Shown: positions 1-11,585, counted from the first letter of the stretch. The stretch is DNA of 64,000 bases from Ancylobacter sp. SL191 (GCF_026625645.1 NZ_CP113056.1:2889001-2953000), one strand, 5' to 3'. The notes: generated from the sequence alone by a model not told the origin. Numbers and translations are program-made.

Positions 1-116
1 GCGTGCTGTGGAACGACCCCGCGACCGGCGTGATGCGCCATGCCGATGCCGGCTACGACATCGCGCTCGCCTGCGCCCGCGAGCAGCAGCTCGACCTGCC
101 GGGCATTCTGGGCTGA
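1..116 (+). CDS. hutU: Urocanate hydratase, C-terminal end (partial)
   Basis: Only the last 37 or so codons are in the window; the gene enters from the left edge and stops at 114-116. The visible peptide contains the block [15 protein letters not shown] followed by an acidic/Leu-rich tail ending PGILG, which matches the conserved C-terminus of urocanase. That enzyme hydrates urocanate to imidazolone propionate in cytosolic histidine degradation. A GntR repressor of the HutC type lies 0.7 kb downstream on the opposite strand, consistent with a hut locus continuing to the left. Family call is from established motif knowledge; the full gene cannot be seen. Confidence 0.85.
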   Translation, partial: VLWNDPATGVMRHADAGYDIALACAREQQLDLPGILG

Positions 117-120
117 GGCG

Positions 121-157
121 AGGGGCGGGCGGTACGCGCCTGCCCCTCCTTTTGGAA
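121..157 (+). terminator. Probable rho-independent terminator after hutU
   Basis: A GC-rich hairpin (AGGGGC-G-GGC against GCC-T-GCCCCT, loop GGTACGC) is followed by CCTTTT. It starts 5 bp after the hutU stop codon. Confidence 0.5.
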
Positions 158-233
158 TAGTACAAAACAAGAACATTCCGGTTGCGCGCGCCGCCGACTC
201 GCCCGCATCATGCGGCCTCACAGGAGGCGCGCG

Positions 234-764
234 ATGGCGATCACGGGACGGCAGCGGGTCGGGCAGTTCGGCATGGCGTTGATCGTGCGGGAGGTCGGCG
301 CCGCCGCCGATTTCTACCGCGACGTATTCGGGGCGCGCGAGATTGCCCGCCATTTCGCACCGAACCCGGTGGATGAGCCGCAGAGCGAGGCGGTGTCGGC
401 CGAACTGGAACTCGACGGCGTCTATCTGATGGTGACGCGCGAGAACCCGCGCTTTCGCGAGGCGCCGCGCCCGGACTGGCCGCGCTCGTCCCATTCCACC
501 GGCGCGGCCTCCACCTTTGGCGTGATCTATGTCGCTGATGTCGATGCCGTCTTCGCCCGCGCCTGCGCCGCCGGGGCGCAGCCCACGCGGCCCGGTGACA
601 CGCCCGAGGATACCTATTGGGGCGACCGGATGATCCAGATCCACGACCCTTTCGGCCATGTCTGGCGGCTCATGGAGGAGCAGGAGAAGGTGCCGGAAGC
701 CGAGCTCGCGCCCCGTTTCGCCGCGCTCATGGCCTCGCACAAGGCGCGCCGCGCCGCCGGGTGA
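234..764 (+). CDS. VOC/glyoxalase-fold protein (PhnB-like)
   Basis: A protein of about 176 residues with the two-module beta-alpha-beta-beta-beta layout of the vicinal-oxygen-chelate superfamily: an N-terminal half with DFYRDVFGA and a C-terminal half with DPFGHVWRL. These proteins bind a metal or small ligand; many are glyoxalases, dioxygenases or resistance proteins, and the substrate here cannot be told. The ATG at 234 is chosen because AGGAGG (222-227) sits 6 bp upstream; an in-frame ATG at 210 lacks such a site. It converges with the GntR gene at 783. A role in histidine catabolism is possible from position only. Confidence 0.75.
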   Translation: MAITGRQRVGQFGMALIVREVGAAADFYRDVFGAREIARHFAPNPVDEPQSEAVSAELELDGVYLMVTRENPRFREAPRPDWPRSSHSTGAASTFGVIYVADVDAVFARACAAGAQPTRPGDTPEDTYWGDRMIQIHDPFGHVWRLMEEQEKVPEAELAPRFAALMASHKARRAAG

Positions 765-782
765 GGGGCTGCGGCGGCCCTT

Positions 783-1514
783 TCACGGCGCGAAGCGGGC
801 CACGAGGTCGTAGGCGTCGCCGCGAAAGATCTGCCGCACGAAGGTGACGGTCTCCCCCGCGCGCCAGGTGCGGCGCTCGAGGCTCAGGCAGGCCGTGCCC
901 TTGGGCACGCCCAGCGGCTCCGCCAGGCGCGCGGGCACGCCGAGCGCGCTGATGCGGTGCTCCGCCTCTGTCCAGGGCACATGGCGCAGCAGCCAGGAGC
1001 CGGGCGGCGTCGCGGCGAAGTCGGCGGCCAGCGCTTCGGGCACGCTGGCAAGGCTGATCAGCCGCTCCTCCACCGCGAGCGGCCGGCCATTGGCGAGGTG
1101 CAGGCAGGTGATGTCCAGAACCTGTTGCCCGTCGAGCCCGTGCGGATCGCCCGCCTCGGCGCGGCGCTGGCGTCGCGTGAGCAGGCGGTAGCCATAGGCC
1201 TCGCCGCGCGCGGCAACTTCAGCGGGAATGTCGGGGATGCGCAGCACCGCCGAATGGATGCGCGGCTGCGCCACGAAGGAGCCGGCCCGCCGGCGCCGTT
1301 CCACCAGCCCGGCCGCGACCAGCCCGGCGATCACCTTGTTGACGGTCATGCGGGCGCAGCCATACTGCGCCATCAACTCGTGCTCGAAGGGGATGCGGTG
1401 GCCGGGTGGCCACTCGCCCGACAGGATCCTGCCCTCGAGATCGGCGCGGATGCGCTGGCCGAGCGTCGGCGTCGACCGGTGCGGCGCTTCGGTGAGGGAA
1501 GGGGTGTCGTTCAC
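783..1514 (-). CDS. hutC: GntR-family (HutC-like) transcriptional repressor
   Basis: A 243-residue regulator. Residues about 15-80 form the GntR winged helix (IRADLEGRILSGEWPPGHRIP, then MTVNKVIAGLVAAGLVERRRRAG), and the C-terminal part is a UTRA ligand-binding domain (DITCLHLANGRPLAVEERLI near the middle, FVRQIFRGDAYDL near the end). HutC proteins repress histidine utilisation genes and are released by urocanate. The GTG start at 1514 is chosen because GAGG lies about 7 bp upstream; the open frame runs much further upstream only by chance. The neighbouring hutU end supports the HutC assignment. A candidate operator lies upstream at 1597-1608. Confidence 0.8.
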   Translation of the reverse strand: MNDTPSLTEAPHRSTPTLGQRIRADLEGRILSGEWPPGHRIPFEHELMAQYGCARMTVNKVIAGLVAAGLVERRRRAGSFVAQPRIHSAVLRIPDIPAEVAARGEAYGYRLLTRRQRRAEAGDPHGLDGQQVLDITCLHLANGRPLAVEERLISLASVPEALAADFAATPPGSWLLRHVPWTEAEHRISALGVPARLAEPLGVPKGTACLSLERRTWRAGETVTFVRQIFRGDAYDLVARFAP

Positions 1515-1596
1515 GCCGTGACCTCGGTGCCGGCCCGGCGAATTCGTTTCCCCGCCGGGGCCCTGAAGAGCGTATAGTCTAGCGTCTCGTGTTGAT

Positions 1597-1608
1597 ATGT
1601 ATAGACAT
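1597..1608. promoter_or_regulatory. Candidate HutC-type operator (dyad)
   Basis: The dyad ATGTATAGACAT lies 83 bp upstream of the repressor start, in an A/T-rich stretch that contrasts with its surroundings. It is one base from the TGTATATACA-like dyad described for HutC in pseudomonads. Assignment is by similarity and position only. Confidence 0.35.
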
Positions 1609-1688
1609 TTCGACCGCGCCGTGCCGGCGGACGGATGCACCTGACCTTCGGGTGCGCTCCACCGCCTTATCTGCGGCGATGGCGATGA

Positions 1689-1703
1689 GAACATATTGCG
1701 AAC
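1689..1703. promoter_or_regulatory. LexA (SOS) box of recA
   Basis: Exact alphaproteobacterial SOS box, GAAC-N7-GAAC. It starts 81 bp before the recA ATG and overlaps the predicted -35 hexamer, as expected for LexA repression of recA. A third GAAC follows at 1707-1710. Confidence 0.85.
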
Positions 1704-1724
1704 AGAGAACAAACCGGATACATT
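1696..1724 (+). promoter_or_regulatory. Predicted recA promoter
   Basis: TTGCGA (-35, 1696-1701), a 17-bp spacer and TACATT (-10, 1719-1724). The SOS box covers the -35 element, so LexA binding would block RNA polymerase. Confidence 0.6.
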
Positions 1725-1769
1725 CAAGGAAATCCCGTTCACCCCTTGCGTGCAACCCGGAGCCCGGCA

Positions 1770-2846
1770 ATGACTCAAGCGAGTTTGCGACTCGTCGAAG
1801 GATCTTCCATGGACAAAGCCAAGGCGCTGGACGCCGCCCTTACCCAGATCGAGCGCCATTTCGGCAAGGGCTCGATCATGCGCCTGGGCAAGAACGACAA
1901 GATCATGGAGATCGAGACGGTCTCCACCGGCTCGCTCGGGCTCGATATCGCGCTCGGCATTGGCGGCCTGCCGCGCGGGCGCGTCGTCGAGATTTTCGGG
2001 CCGGAATCCTCGGGCAAGACCACGCTCGCTTTGCACACCATCGCCGAAGCCCAGAAGAAGGGCGGCGTGTGCGCCTTCATCGACGCCGAGCACGCGCTCG
2101 ACCCGATCTATGCCCGCAAGCTCGGCGTCGATCTCGACAATTTGCTGATCTCCCAGCCGGATGCCGGCGAACAGGCGCTGGAAATCGCCGACACGCTGGT
2201 GCGCTCCGGCGCGGTGGATGTGCTGGTGGTCGATTCGGTCGCCGCGCTCACCCCGCGCGCCGAGCTCGACGGCGAGATGGGCGACAACCAGCCGGGCATG
2301 CAGGCCCGCCTGATGAGCCAGGCGCTGCGCAAGCTGACCGCCTCGATCAACCGCTCGCACACCATGGTCATCTTCATCAATCAGATCCGCATGAAGATTG
2401 GTGTGATGTATGGCAGCCCGGAAACCACCACCGGCGGCAACGCGCTGAAATTCTACGCCTCGGTGCGCCTCGACATCCGCCGCATTGGCTCGATCAAGGA
2501 GCGCGAGGAAGTGGTGGGCAACCAGACCCGCGTGAAGGTGGTGAAGAACAAGCTGGCCCCGCCCTTCAAGCAGGTCGAGTTCGACATCATGTATGGCGAG
2601 GGCGTCTCGAAGATGGGCGAGCTCATCGACCTCGGCGTCAAGGCCGGCGTGGTCGAGAAGTCCGGCGCCTGGTTCTCCCATGACAGCCAGCGCCTCGGCC
2701 AGGGCCGCGAGAACGCCAAGAACTTCCTGCGGCAGAACCCGGAGATCGCCGGCCGCATCGAGGCGACCATCCGGCAGAATGCCGGCCTCATCGCCGAGCA
2801 GATCCTCGCCGGCGAGCCGGGCGAGGAAGACGACACCGAGGGCTGA
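1770..2846 (+). CDS. recA: Recombinase RecA
   Basis: A 358-residue protein, full length for the family. RecA forms nucleoprotein filaments on single-stranded DNA, drives strand exchange and stimulates LexA self-cleavage. Walker A is GPESSGKT (residues about 77-84), Walker B-like [10 protein letters not shown] follows, and the L2 region [10 protein letters not shown] and an acidic C-terminal tail (GEEDDTEG) are present. The start is at [11 protein letters not shown], matching the usual rhizobial N-terminus, with GGAG at 1759-1762. Expression is expected to be SOS-controlled through the box at 1689. alaS follows in the same orientation, a common arrangement in alphaproteobacteria. Confidence 0.98.
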   Translation: MTQASLRLVEGSSMDKAKALDAALTQIERHFGKGSIMRLGKNDKIMEIETVSTGSLGLDIALGIGGLPRGRVVEIFGPESSGKTTLALHTIAEAQKKGGVCAFIDAEHALDPIYARKLGVDLDNLLISQPDAGEQALEIADTLVRSGAVDVLVVDSVAALTPRAELDGEMGDNQPGMQARLMSQALRKLTASINRSHTMVIFINQIRMKIGVMYGSPETTTGGNALKFYASVRLDIRRIGSIKEREEVVGNQTRVKVVKNKLAPPFKQVEFDIMYGEGVSKMGELIDLGVKAGVVEKSGAWFSHDSQRLGQGRENAKNFLRQNPEIAGRIEATIRQNAGLIAEQILAGEPGEEDDTEG

Positions 2847-2866
2847 GCGGTCCGCGCAAGGCTGAG

Positions 2867-2894
2867 TGTCCCGCGCCGCAGGTCGCGCGGGACA
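2867..2894 (+). terminator. Hairpin downstream of recA
   Basis: A perfect 10-bp stem (TGTCCCGCGC / GCGCGGGACA) with an 8-nt loop starts 20 bp after the recA stop. There is no T tract, so it may pause polymerase or protect RNA ends rather than act as a classical terminator. The GCGGGACA arm recurs at 2901. Confidence 0.4.
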
Positions 2895-3127
2895 TAGGCT
2901 GCGGGACATCTGGCGCGGCACGACCGGTGCGCGGGATGGCCTGCCGGAGGAACCCCACCGGGTGATCGTCCCCACCGCAGCGGCGCCCGCGCGTAACCAT
3001 GCGGGCGCGTGCCCGCGCGGCCTTTCTGGACAAGGCGAGGGGGCCTCGTTAGAACCGTCTCGCGCCGCCGGGCGCGGGCCGGATGCTCTCCAGCGCCGGC
3101 TGCCTTCTCCTTCTTCGGACTGGTTTC

Positions 3128-5779
<2,652 letters not shown>

Positions 5780-6241
5780 TGGCCGAGGCGGGCGACTATG
5801 GCCGGAGCCCGCGCCACGGCGCGCGACAGAGCGTCGGGCCGTGCGAAACCTGCCTGCTGTACAGCCGTCGCGCGTCCGCCGTCGCGTCGTGGCACTGGAA
5901 GGGGTGGCGGCGCGATCGTCACGCAATGCCTGCGGCCGGTCGCCGGTCCGCCGGCGCCGCGTCGGTTCCGTGCCGACGTTCGGGGGCGCAGCCGGTTGGT
6001 CCGCCGTGACAGGAACGAGCCGGGTATCGTCAATGCCTGAGGATCATCAAGGCAGCGGGGTGGCTCTCGTGGCATGATGGAACCTCGGCGTGGTCAACGA
6101 TGAGTTGGCTGAGTCGGCGCATGTTTTCGGCGCGCGGGCGATACGCGGGGCAGCGTCAAACCGTGCCGTTGTCGCGGCGGCAGCAAAAGGCAGGGCGGCG
6201 TCGGGCTCGCCGTTGCGGTGTGATGGGGCAGGGAGGCCGGA
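5780..6241. other. Intergenic gap without a supported gene
   Basis: About 460 bp between alaS and the channel gene. Short reading frames here on both strands are Arg/Ala/Pro-rich and lack recognisable domains or convincing ribosome sites. The only clear signal is GGGAGG at 6231-6236, the ribosome binding site of the next gene. Confidence 0.5.
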
Positions 6242-8080
6242 ATGACGGCCCACAAGACGGGCAAGGACGCGGCGGGCAAGGACGCTGCGGGCAAGAGCCG
6301 CGGTTCCAGTAAAGCCACGTCGCACCTGGCCACCGACGACGTGGTGGCTGAAGATGTGACGGCGGAAGGCAACGCAGCGAAAGGCGTCGCAGCCAAGGAC
6401 GTGGCGGGGAAGGGCGTTTCGCCCGTGGATGATGCCGCAGGCGGGGTCTTATCCACCGACGCGTCATCCGGTGACCGACCTTTGGGAGACGTGCCGTCCG
6501 TCATTGGCCGTTCCACCGGCGCATCGTTCAAGGGCGGTTCGTTGAAGGACGGCGCGGCCACGAAGATCGGAGCCAGTTTAACCTCCTCCGGGGATGCCGC
6601 CTCCGGCGCAGCGCCCTCCGGGGAGCCCATCTCCAGGGCAGTGTCGTCCACCGATGGTGCTTCGATCCTGGGTGTGCCCCACGACGGCGCGAATGCCTCC
6701 CCCGTGGCTGCGCCGGGCTCCGGCGAGGCGGCGACCGTTCATGGCGCCGCGACGCCGGAAGGCCCGGCGGTTCGGCCCAGTCCGACGCGTCACCATGCGC
6801 CAACCGGCGAGGCGGCGGCCAAACATGCGCCGGCCCGGCAGGAGGTTGCGCCCGGCCCGGCTGGCTGGTGGGTGGCGAAGCGGCGGCGCTGTTACGAGAT
6901 CCTCGAGCGCGATGCCGCTCATGACCGCATCGCCGAGCGGGTGAATATCGCGCTGATCGTGCTGATCGTGCTCAATGTCGTCGTTGCCGTGCTGGAGACG
7001 GTGCCGAGCCTCTTGCTGCGCGACATGCCGTTCTTCCGCAGCTTCGAGATCATCTCATTGGTCCTGTTTGCGCTGGAATACGCGCTGCGCCTGTGGTCAG
7101 CGCCGGAGAATCCGCGCTATCGCGGGGTTCCGGCCGGTTGGGCAAGGCTGCGTCACATGGTGACGCCCGCGGCCATCATCGATCTCGTCGCCTGGCTGCC
7201 CTTCCTCATCTCGATGCTCTTCCATGTGGAACTGCGCACGCTGGCGATCTTCCGGCTGCTGCGCTTCGTCAAGCTGGCGCGCTACTCGCCGGGCATGCAG
7301 TCGCTGCTTGAGGTGCTGCACCGCGAGCGCCAGTCGCTGATGGCCTGTTTCTGGTTGCTGGCGGCGTCGGTGCTGATCGCCGCCTCGGCCATGTATGTCG
7401 CCGAGGGCAGCGTCCAGCCGCAGCATTTCGGCTCGATTCCCGCCGCCATGTGGTGGGCGATGACCACGGTGACGACGGTCGGCTATGGCGATACCTACCC
7501 GATGACGCCCGCGGGCAAGGTGATCGCCAGCCTCACCATGATTACCGGCATCATCATGATCGCCCTGCCGGTCGGTATCATCGCCACGGCCTTTGTCGAC
7601 GTCATCAAGCGGCGCGATTTCGTCATCACCTGGGGCATGGTGGCTCGCGTGCCACTCTTCGCCGATCTCGATGCGGTGGGGATTGGCGAGATCCACAAGG
7701 CGCTGTCGGCCCATGTGGCGCAGCCGGGCGAGGTGATCGTGCGGCGCGGCGAGACCGCGCGCTCGATGTACTTCATCGCTTCGGGCGAAGTGCTGCTGGA
7801 ATTCCCGCATGAGAGCGTCGTGTTCACCGAGGGGCAGTTCTTCGGCGAGATGGCGCTGGTGCACTCGGCCAAGCGCGCCGCCACGGCGCGGGCGCGCACG
7901 CGCTCCATGCTGCTGATGCTCGACGCGGCGGATCTGAGCGAGATCATCCACCGCCACCCCGAAATCGGGGCGCGCATCGCGGCCATGGCGCGGGATGTGG
8001 CCGGGCCGCATCCGCTGGCGCGTCGATCCGATATCGCCAGCGGCGAGATCGGCCAGGAAACGGGAGAGGGGACGGGCTGA
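6242..8080 (+). CDS. Cyclic-nucleotide-gated K+ channel with long N-terminal extension
   Basis: A 612-residue inner-membrane channel. The core (from about residue 215) has six membrane segments, an Arg-spaced S4-like helix (RTLAIFRLLRFVKLAR) and the K+ selectivity filter TVGYGD at residues 412-417. It ends in a cyclic-nucleotide-binding domain with the phosphate cassette FFGEMAL...KRAATARA. This is the MlotiK1/Kch architecture, normally about 350-400 residues. The extra 215 or so N-terminal residues are low-complexity, rich in Ala/Gly/Ser/Asp/Lys, with repeats such as KDAAGKDAAGK. The start is supported by GGGAGG 5 bp upstream, so the extension looks genuine. Opening by cAMP and K+ flux are inferred from the family. 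Confidence 0.9.
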   Translation: MTAHKTGKDAAGKDAAGKSRGSSKATSHLATDDVVAEDVTAEGNAAKGVAAKDVAGKGVSPVDDAAGGVLSTDASSGDRPLGDVPSVIGRSTGASFKGGSLKDGAATKIGASLTSSGDAASGAAPSGEPISRAVSSTDGASILGVPHDGANASPVAAPGSGEAATVHGAATPEGPAVRPSPTRHHAPTGEAAAKHAPARQEVAPGPAGWWVAKRRRCYEILERDAAHDRIAERVNIALIVLIVLNVVVAVLETVPSLLLRDMPFFRSFEIISLVLFALEYALRLWSAPENPRYRGVPAGWARLRHMVTPAAIIDLVAWLPFLISMLFHVELRTLAIFRLLRFVKLARYSPGMQSLLEVLHRERQSLMACFWLLAASVLIAASAMYVAEGSVQPQHFGSIPAAMWWAMTTVTTVGYGDTYPMTPAGKVIASLTMITGIIMIALPVGIIATAFVDVIKRRDFVITWGMVARVPLFADLDAVGIGEIHKALSAHVAQPGEVIVRRGETARSMYFIASGEVLLEFPHESVVFTEGQFFGEMALVHSAKRAATARARTRSMLLMLDAADLSEIIHRHPEIGARIAAMARDVAGPHPLARRSDIASGEIGQETGEGTG

Positions 8081-8166
8081 GCCGCGAGGGGTAACGGCGC
8101 CACATGTGGTGCCGTCGTCGGCGCCGACCCCGCAGGCACGGGGAAGCGCCGTGCTTCAAGGTGGAA

Positions 8167-8192
8167 CCGGGACGCGTCATGACGCGTCCCGG
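8167..8192. terminator. Perfect 26-bp palindrome after icd
   Basis: Two 13-bp arms, CCGGGACGCGTCA and its exact complement, abut with no spacer. It ends 12 bp past the icd stop, between icd (-) and the channel gene (+). As RNA it would form a strong hairpin on either strand, but no T tract follows. Probably a convergent terminator; a protein-binding site is the alternative. Confidence 0.45.
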
Positions 8193-8204
8193 ATGGTCAT
8201 CGCC

Positions 8205-9416
8205 TCAGGCGAGAGCCTTCTGCAGGTTCTCCGAGATCTTGTCGAGGAAGCCGGTGGTGGAGAGCCACTTCTGGTCCGCGCCGACGAGGAGGGCGAGATC
8301 CTTGGTCATGTAGCCGCTCTCGACCGTGTCGACGCACACCTTCTCCAGCGTGGCGCAGAAATTGGCGAGCTCGGCATTGTTGTCGAGCTTGGCGCGGTGC
8401 GCGAGGCCGCGGGTCCAGGCGAAGATCGAGGCGATGGAGTTGGTCGAGGTCTCCTTGCCCTTCTGGTGCTCGCGGTAGTGGCGGGTGACGGTGCCGTGCG
8501 CGGCCTCGGCCTCCACGGTCTGGCCATCCGGCGTCATCAGCACCGAGGTCATCAGGCCGAGCGAGCCGAAGCCCTGCGCGACGATGTCCGACTGAACGTC
8601 GCCATCATAGTTCTTGCACGCCCAGACATAGCCGCCGGACCACTTGAGCGCCGAAGCGACCATGTCGTCGATCAGGCGGTGCTCGTACCAGATCTTGTGC
8701 TTCTCGAACTCAGCCTTGAATTCTTCATCGTAGATCTTCTGGAAGATCTCCTTGAAGCGGCCATCATACTGCTTCAGGATGGTGTCCTTGGTGGACAGGT
8801 AGACCGGATACTTGCGCATCAGGCCGTAATTCAGCGAGGCGCGGGCGAATTCGGTGATGGATTCGTCGATGTTGTACATCGCCATCGCCACGCCGGAGTC
8901 CTGGTACTTGTAGACCTCGTGCTCGATCACCGCGCCGTCGTCGCCGACGAACTTGATGGTGAGCGTGCCGGGGCCGGGCACCTTGAAATCGGTCGCGCGG
9001 TACTGGTCGCCAAAGGCGTGGCGGCCGACGATGATCGGCTGGGTCCAGCCCGGTACCAGGCGCGGCACGTTCTTGCAGATGATCGGCTCGCGGAAGATCA
9101 CGCCGCCGAGGATGTTGCGGATCGTGCCGTTGGGCGAGCGCCACATCTTCTTCAGGTTGAACTCGGTGACGCGGCCCGCATCCGGGGTGATGGTGGCGCA
9201 TTTGACGCCCACGCCCACGCGCTTGATCGCCTCGGCCGCATCGATCGTCACCTGGTCCTCGGTGGCATCGCGGTTCTCGACGCCGAGGTCGTAATACTCG
9301 AGGTCGATGTCGAGGTACGGGTGGATCAGCTTGTCCTTGATGTACTGCCAGATGATGCGGGTCATCTCGTCGCCGTCGAGTTCGACGACGGGATTCTCGA
9401 CCTTGATCTTCGCCAT
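8205..9416 (-). CDS. icd: NADP-dependent isocitrate dehydrogenase
   Basis: A 403-residue TCA-cycle enzyme that decarboxylates isocitrate to 2-oxoglutarate with NADP. Features of the homodimeric eukaryote-like type (subfamily II) are visible: [12 protein letters not shown] at the N-terminus, the substrate segment [30 protein letters not shown], the Asp-rich metal site [10 protein letters not shown] and the cofactor motif [14 protein letters not shown]. The start is MAKIKVENP. It is transcribed alone and faces the channel gene convergently, with a palindrome just past its stop codon. Confidence 0.96.
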   Translation of the reverse strand: MAKIKVENPVVELDGDEMTRIIWQYIKDKLIHPYLDIDLEYYDLGVENRDATEDQVTIDAAEAIKRVGVGVKCATITPDAGRVTEFNLKKMWRSPNGTIRNILGGVIFREPIICKNVPRLVPGWTQPIIVGRHAFGDQYRATDFKVPGPGTLTIKFVGDDGAVIEHEVYKYQDSGVAMAMYNIDESITEFARASLNYGLMRKYPVYLSTKDTILKQYDGRFKEIFQKIYDEEFKAEFEKHKIWYEHRLIDDMVASALKWSGGYVWACKNYDGDVQSDIVAQGFGSLGLMTSVLMTPDGQTVEAEAAHGTVTRHYREHQKGKETSTNSIASIFAWTRGLAHRAKLDNNAELANFCATLEKVCVDTVESGYMTKDLALLVGADQKWLSTTGFLDKISENLQKALA

Positions 9417-9657
9417 GGGTTCCTACCTCGCACGGATGCAGCTTCGTAATGGGGCCTCGGCGCCGGTCCGCGCGGCCGCCGCCGGTGAAGGCGTGATACC
9501 GCGCCGCAGCGTCAAGCGAAAGCGCGGTGCGGCACGACTTTGGCGGTAAATCGTCAAACGCCTGTCGTGGCAGCTTCATCGGCCGCTGTTAGCCCCCTCG
9601 CGGATCTGCCGCGATGCACCTGCGGGGCGCGCGCGGTCACTCGGGGAGACCAAGACC

Positions 9658-10500
9658 ATGTCGCGCCGTACCTCTGTCAGCCTTGCCCTCCTGCTGGCCA
9701 CCCTGTGCGCCGGCGGCGCCGCCGCCCAGGAGCAGCGCCCGGCCGCCGAGACGCTCACCCGCTTCGAGGTTCCCGAAGCCCGGCAGGCCGTCGCCGTGTC
9801 GGACCGCTTTTTCTACGCGATCGACAACCGCACTTTGGTGAAGCTCGACAAGACCACCGGCAAGGCCGTGGCGAAATGGGAGGGCCCGAAGGCCGGGCCG
9901 ATCCTGCATCTCGACAGCGGCGTGGTGCGCGACGGCAAGCTCTACACCGCGCATTCCAACTACCCGGACTGGCCGATGACCTCCTCGATCGAGGTGTGGG
10001 ACGCCGAGACGCTGAAGCATCTGGAAAGCCACAGCTTCGGCATTGACCGCGGCTCTTTCACCTGGCTCGACCGTGATCCCCAGGGCCGCTGGTGGGGCGC
10101 CTTCGCCAATTACAACCGAGTGTTCGACAAGAGCCCGGTCGCCTATGGCAACAAATACGCCACCCAGCTCGTGCGCTTCAACGCGGACTGGAGCGTCGCC
10201 GAGGCCTTCGTCTACCCCGATGCGCTGGTTGCCAAATTCCAGGACATGAGCAATTCCGGCGGCGCCTTCGGGCCGGATGGCCGGCTCTACATCTCCGGCC
10301 ACGACAATGCCGAGCTCTACGTCGTCGCCCCGCCGGAGATGGGGGCGGTGATGGTGTGGCAGGAGACGATTCCCCTCGAGATCGCCGGGCAGGGCTTCGC
10401 CTTCGACCCGGCCCAGCCGGGTGTTGTGTGGGGGATGATCCGCGGCAAGGCCGGGGCGGCCAGCCAGGTGACGGTGAGCCGCCTGCCGCCCGCCAAATGA
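9658..10500 (+). CDS. Secreted beta-propeller-like protein of unknown function
   Basis: A 280-residue protein with a clear Sec signal peptide (MSRRTSVSLALLLATLCAGGAAAQ), so it is expected in the periplasm. The mature part has repeated beta-strand stretches with aromatic/Asp turns (GKLYTAHSNYP, SFTWLDRDPQGRWWGAFANYN, GGAFGPDGRLYISGHDNAELYVV), suggesting a small propeller of the kind seen in SMP-30-like or quinoprotein-like proteins. I do not recognise a named family or catalytic residues. GGGAGA lies upstream of the ATG. It stands alone between icd (divergent) and trmJ. Confidence 0.7.
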   Translation: MSRRTSVSLALLLATLCAGGAAAQEQRPAAETLTRFEVPEARQAVAVSDRFFYAIDNRTLVKLDKTTGKAVAKWEGPKAGPILHLDSGVVRDGKLYTAHSNYPDWPMTSSIEVWDAETLKHLESHSFGIDRGSFTWLDRDPQGRWWGAFANYNRVFDKSPVAYGNKYATQLVRFNADWSVAEAFVYPDALVAKFQDMSNSGGAFGPDGRLYISGHDNAELYVVAPPEMGAVMVWQETIPLEIAGQGFAFDPAQPGVVWGMIRGKAGAASQVTVSRLPPAK

Positions 10501-10586
10501 GCGCAGGCGGCGCCCGCGCGGCTGCGTGGACCTGTGCGGGCGCTTAGCGATTTCACTCCTGGAGGAAATGCTCTAGGAGGGCGGCC

Positions 10587-10652
10587 ATGAACGCGCCGCT
10601 CGCCCTGTCCCATTTCCGCACCTCCCTCGCTGCCATGGGGGCCGCCCGATGA
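10587..10652 (+). CDS. 21-codon ORF translationally coupled to trmJ
   Basis: Encodes MNAPLALSHFRTSLAAMGAAR. TAGGAGG at 10574-10580 lies 6 bp before the ATG, a stronger ribosome site than any in front of trmJ. Its stop codon overlaps the trmJ ATG as ATGA (10649-10652). The geometry suggests that ribosomes finishing this ORF restart on trmJ. Whether the peptide itself does anything is unknown; no attenuator-like codon run is present. Confidence 0.5.
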   Translation: MNAPLALSHFRTSLAAMGAAR

Positions 10653-11485
10653 CCGGCGCCGGCACCAATCGCAGCCTCGACTGGCCCGAGGGTGGGCCGG
10701 TCGTCATCCTCGTCGAGCCGCAGCTCGGTGAGAATATCGGCTCGGCCGTGCGGGCCATGGGCAATTTCGGCCTGACGCGGCTGCGCATCGTCAACCCGCG
10801 CGAGGGCTGGCCGAACCCCAAGGCGGTGACCTTCGCCTCCGGCGCCGACCGCATTCTGGAAGAGGCGCAGATCTTCCCGGACCTGCGCGCGGCCATCGCC
10901 GATCTCAACTTCATCGCCGCCGCCACCGCCCGCGAGCGCGGGATGCAGAAGACGGTGATCGGCGCCGACGATTTCGCCGTCGAGGCCGGCACGCGCATCA
11001 AGGGCGGGGAGAATGTCGGGCTGCTGATCGGGCGCGAGCGCACCGGGCTCTACACCGAGGAAGTCTCGCTCGCCGACGTGATCCTCACCTTGCCGGTGAA
11101 CCCTGCCTTTGCCTCGCTGAATCTCGGCATGGCGGTGGCGGTGATCGCCTATGAATGGTTCAAGCACGCCTCGGGCGGGGCGCTGCCCTTCCAGCAGCCG
11201 GACCGCTATCCGGTGGCCGACAAAGCGGACCTTCTCGCCTTCTTCGATCATGTGGAGCACGAACTCGACGCGGCGCTGTTCTTCCGCTCGCCGCAGAAGA
11301 AGCCGGTGACGATCCGCAACATCCGCAACATCTTCCACCGGGTTGGGCTGACGCGGCAGGATATCGCCACGCTGCACGGCATGGTCACCGCGCTGGTGGA
11401 AGGGCGCGGCCTGCGGGCGGCGCGCACCGCCGCGCGGCTGAGCGGCCAGAAGGCGCCGGCCGATGACGAGGGCGACGCCGGCTGA
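10649..11485 (+). CDS. trmJ: TrmJ-type tRNA (Cm32/Um32) methyltransferase, SPOUT superfamily
   Basis: A 278-residue SPOUT (TrmH-like) methyltransferase. Motif 1 is LVEPQLGENIGSAVRAMGNFGL (residues about 20-41), motif 2 is NVGLLIGRERTGL and motif 3 is LPVNPAFASLNLGMAV, forming the trefoil-knot SAM site. A C-terminal helical extension (LFFRSPQKKPVTIRNIRNIF...) is typical of TrmJ, which 2'-O-methylates position 32 of tRNAs. The start overlaps the stop of the 21-codon leader ORF. murI begins about 100 bp downstream in the same direction. Exact tRNA targets are inferred from the family. Confidence 0.9.
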   Translation: MTGAGTNRSLDWPEGGPVVILVEPQLGENIGSAVRAMGNFGLTRLRIVNPREGWPNPKAVTFASGADRILEEAQIFPDLRAAIADLNFIAAATARERGMQKTVIGADDFAVEAGTRIKGGENVGLLIGRERTGLYTEEVSLADVILTLPVNPAFASLNLGMAVAVIAYEWFKHASGGALPFQQPDRYPVADKADLLAFFDHVEHELDAALFFRSPQKKPVTIRNIRNIFHRVGLTRQDIATLHGMVTALVEGRGLRAARTAARLSGQKAPADDEGDAG

Positions 11486-11585
11486 GGCGTGCCGCATTTC
11501 GGCGGTCGAGACCGCAACGCTCCGTTTACCAAGATGCGCCACACTGGGATGCGCCATAATCCCGCCTGGGATGGAGAACATTCAG

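Noticed and set aside
10568..10576. Minimal ATG-CTC-TAG frame before the trmJ leader
   Set aside because: The GGAGG lies only 2 bp from the ATG, too close for efficient initiation; probably chance.
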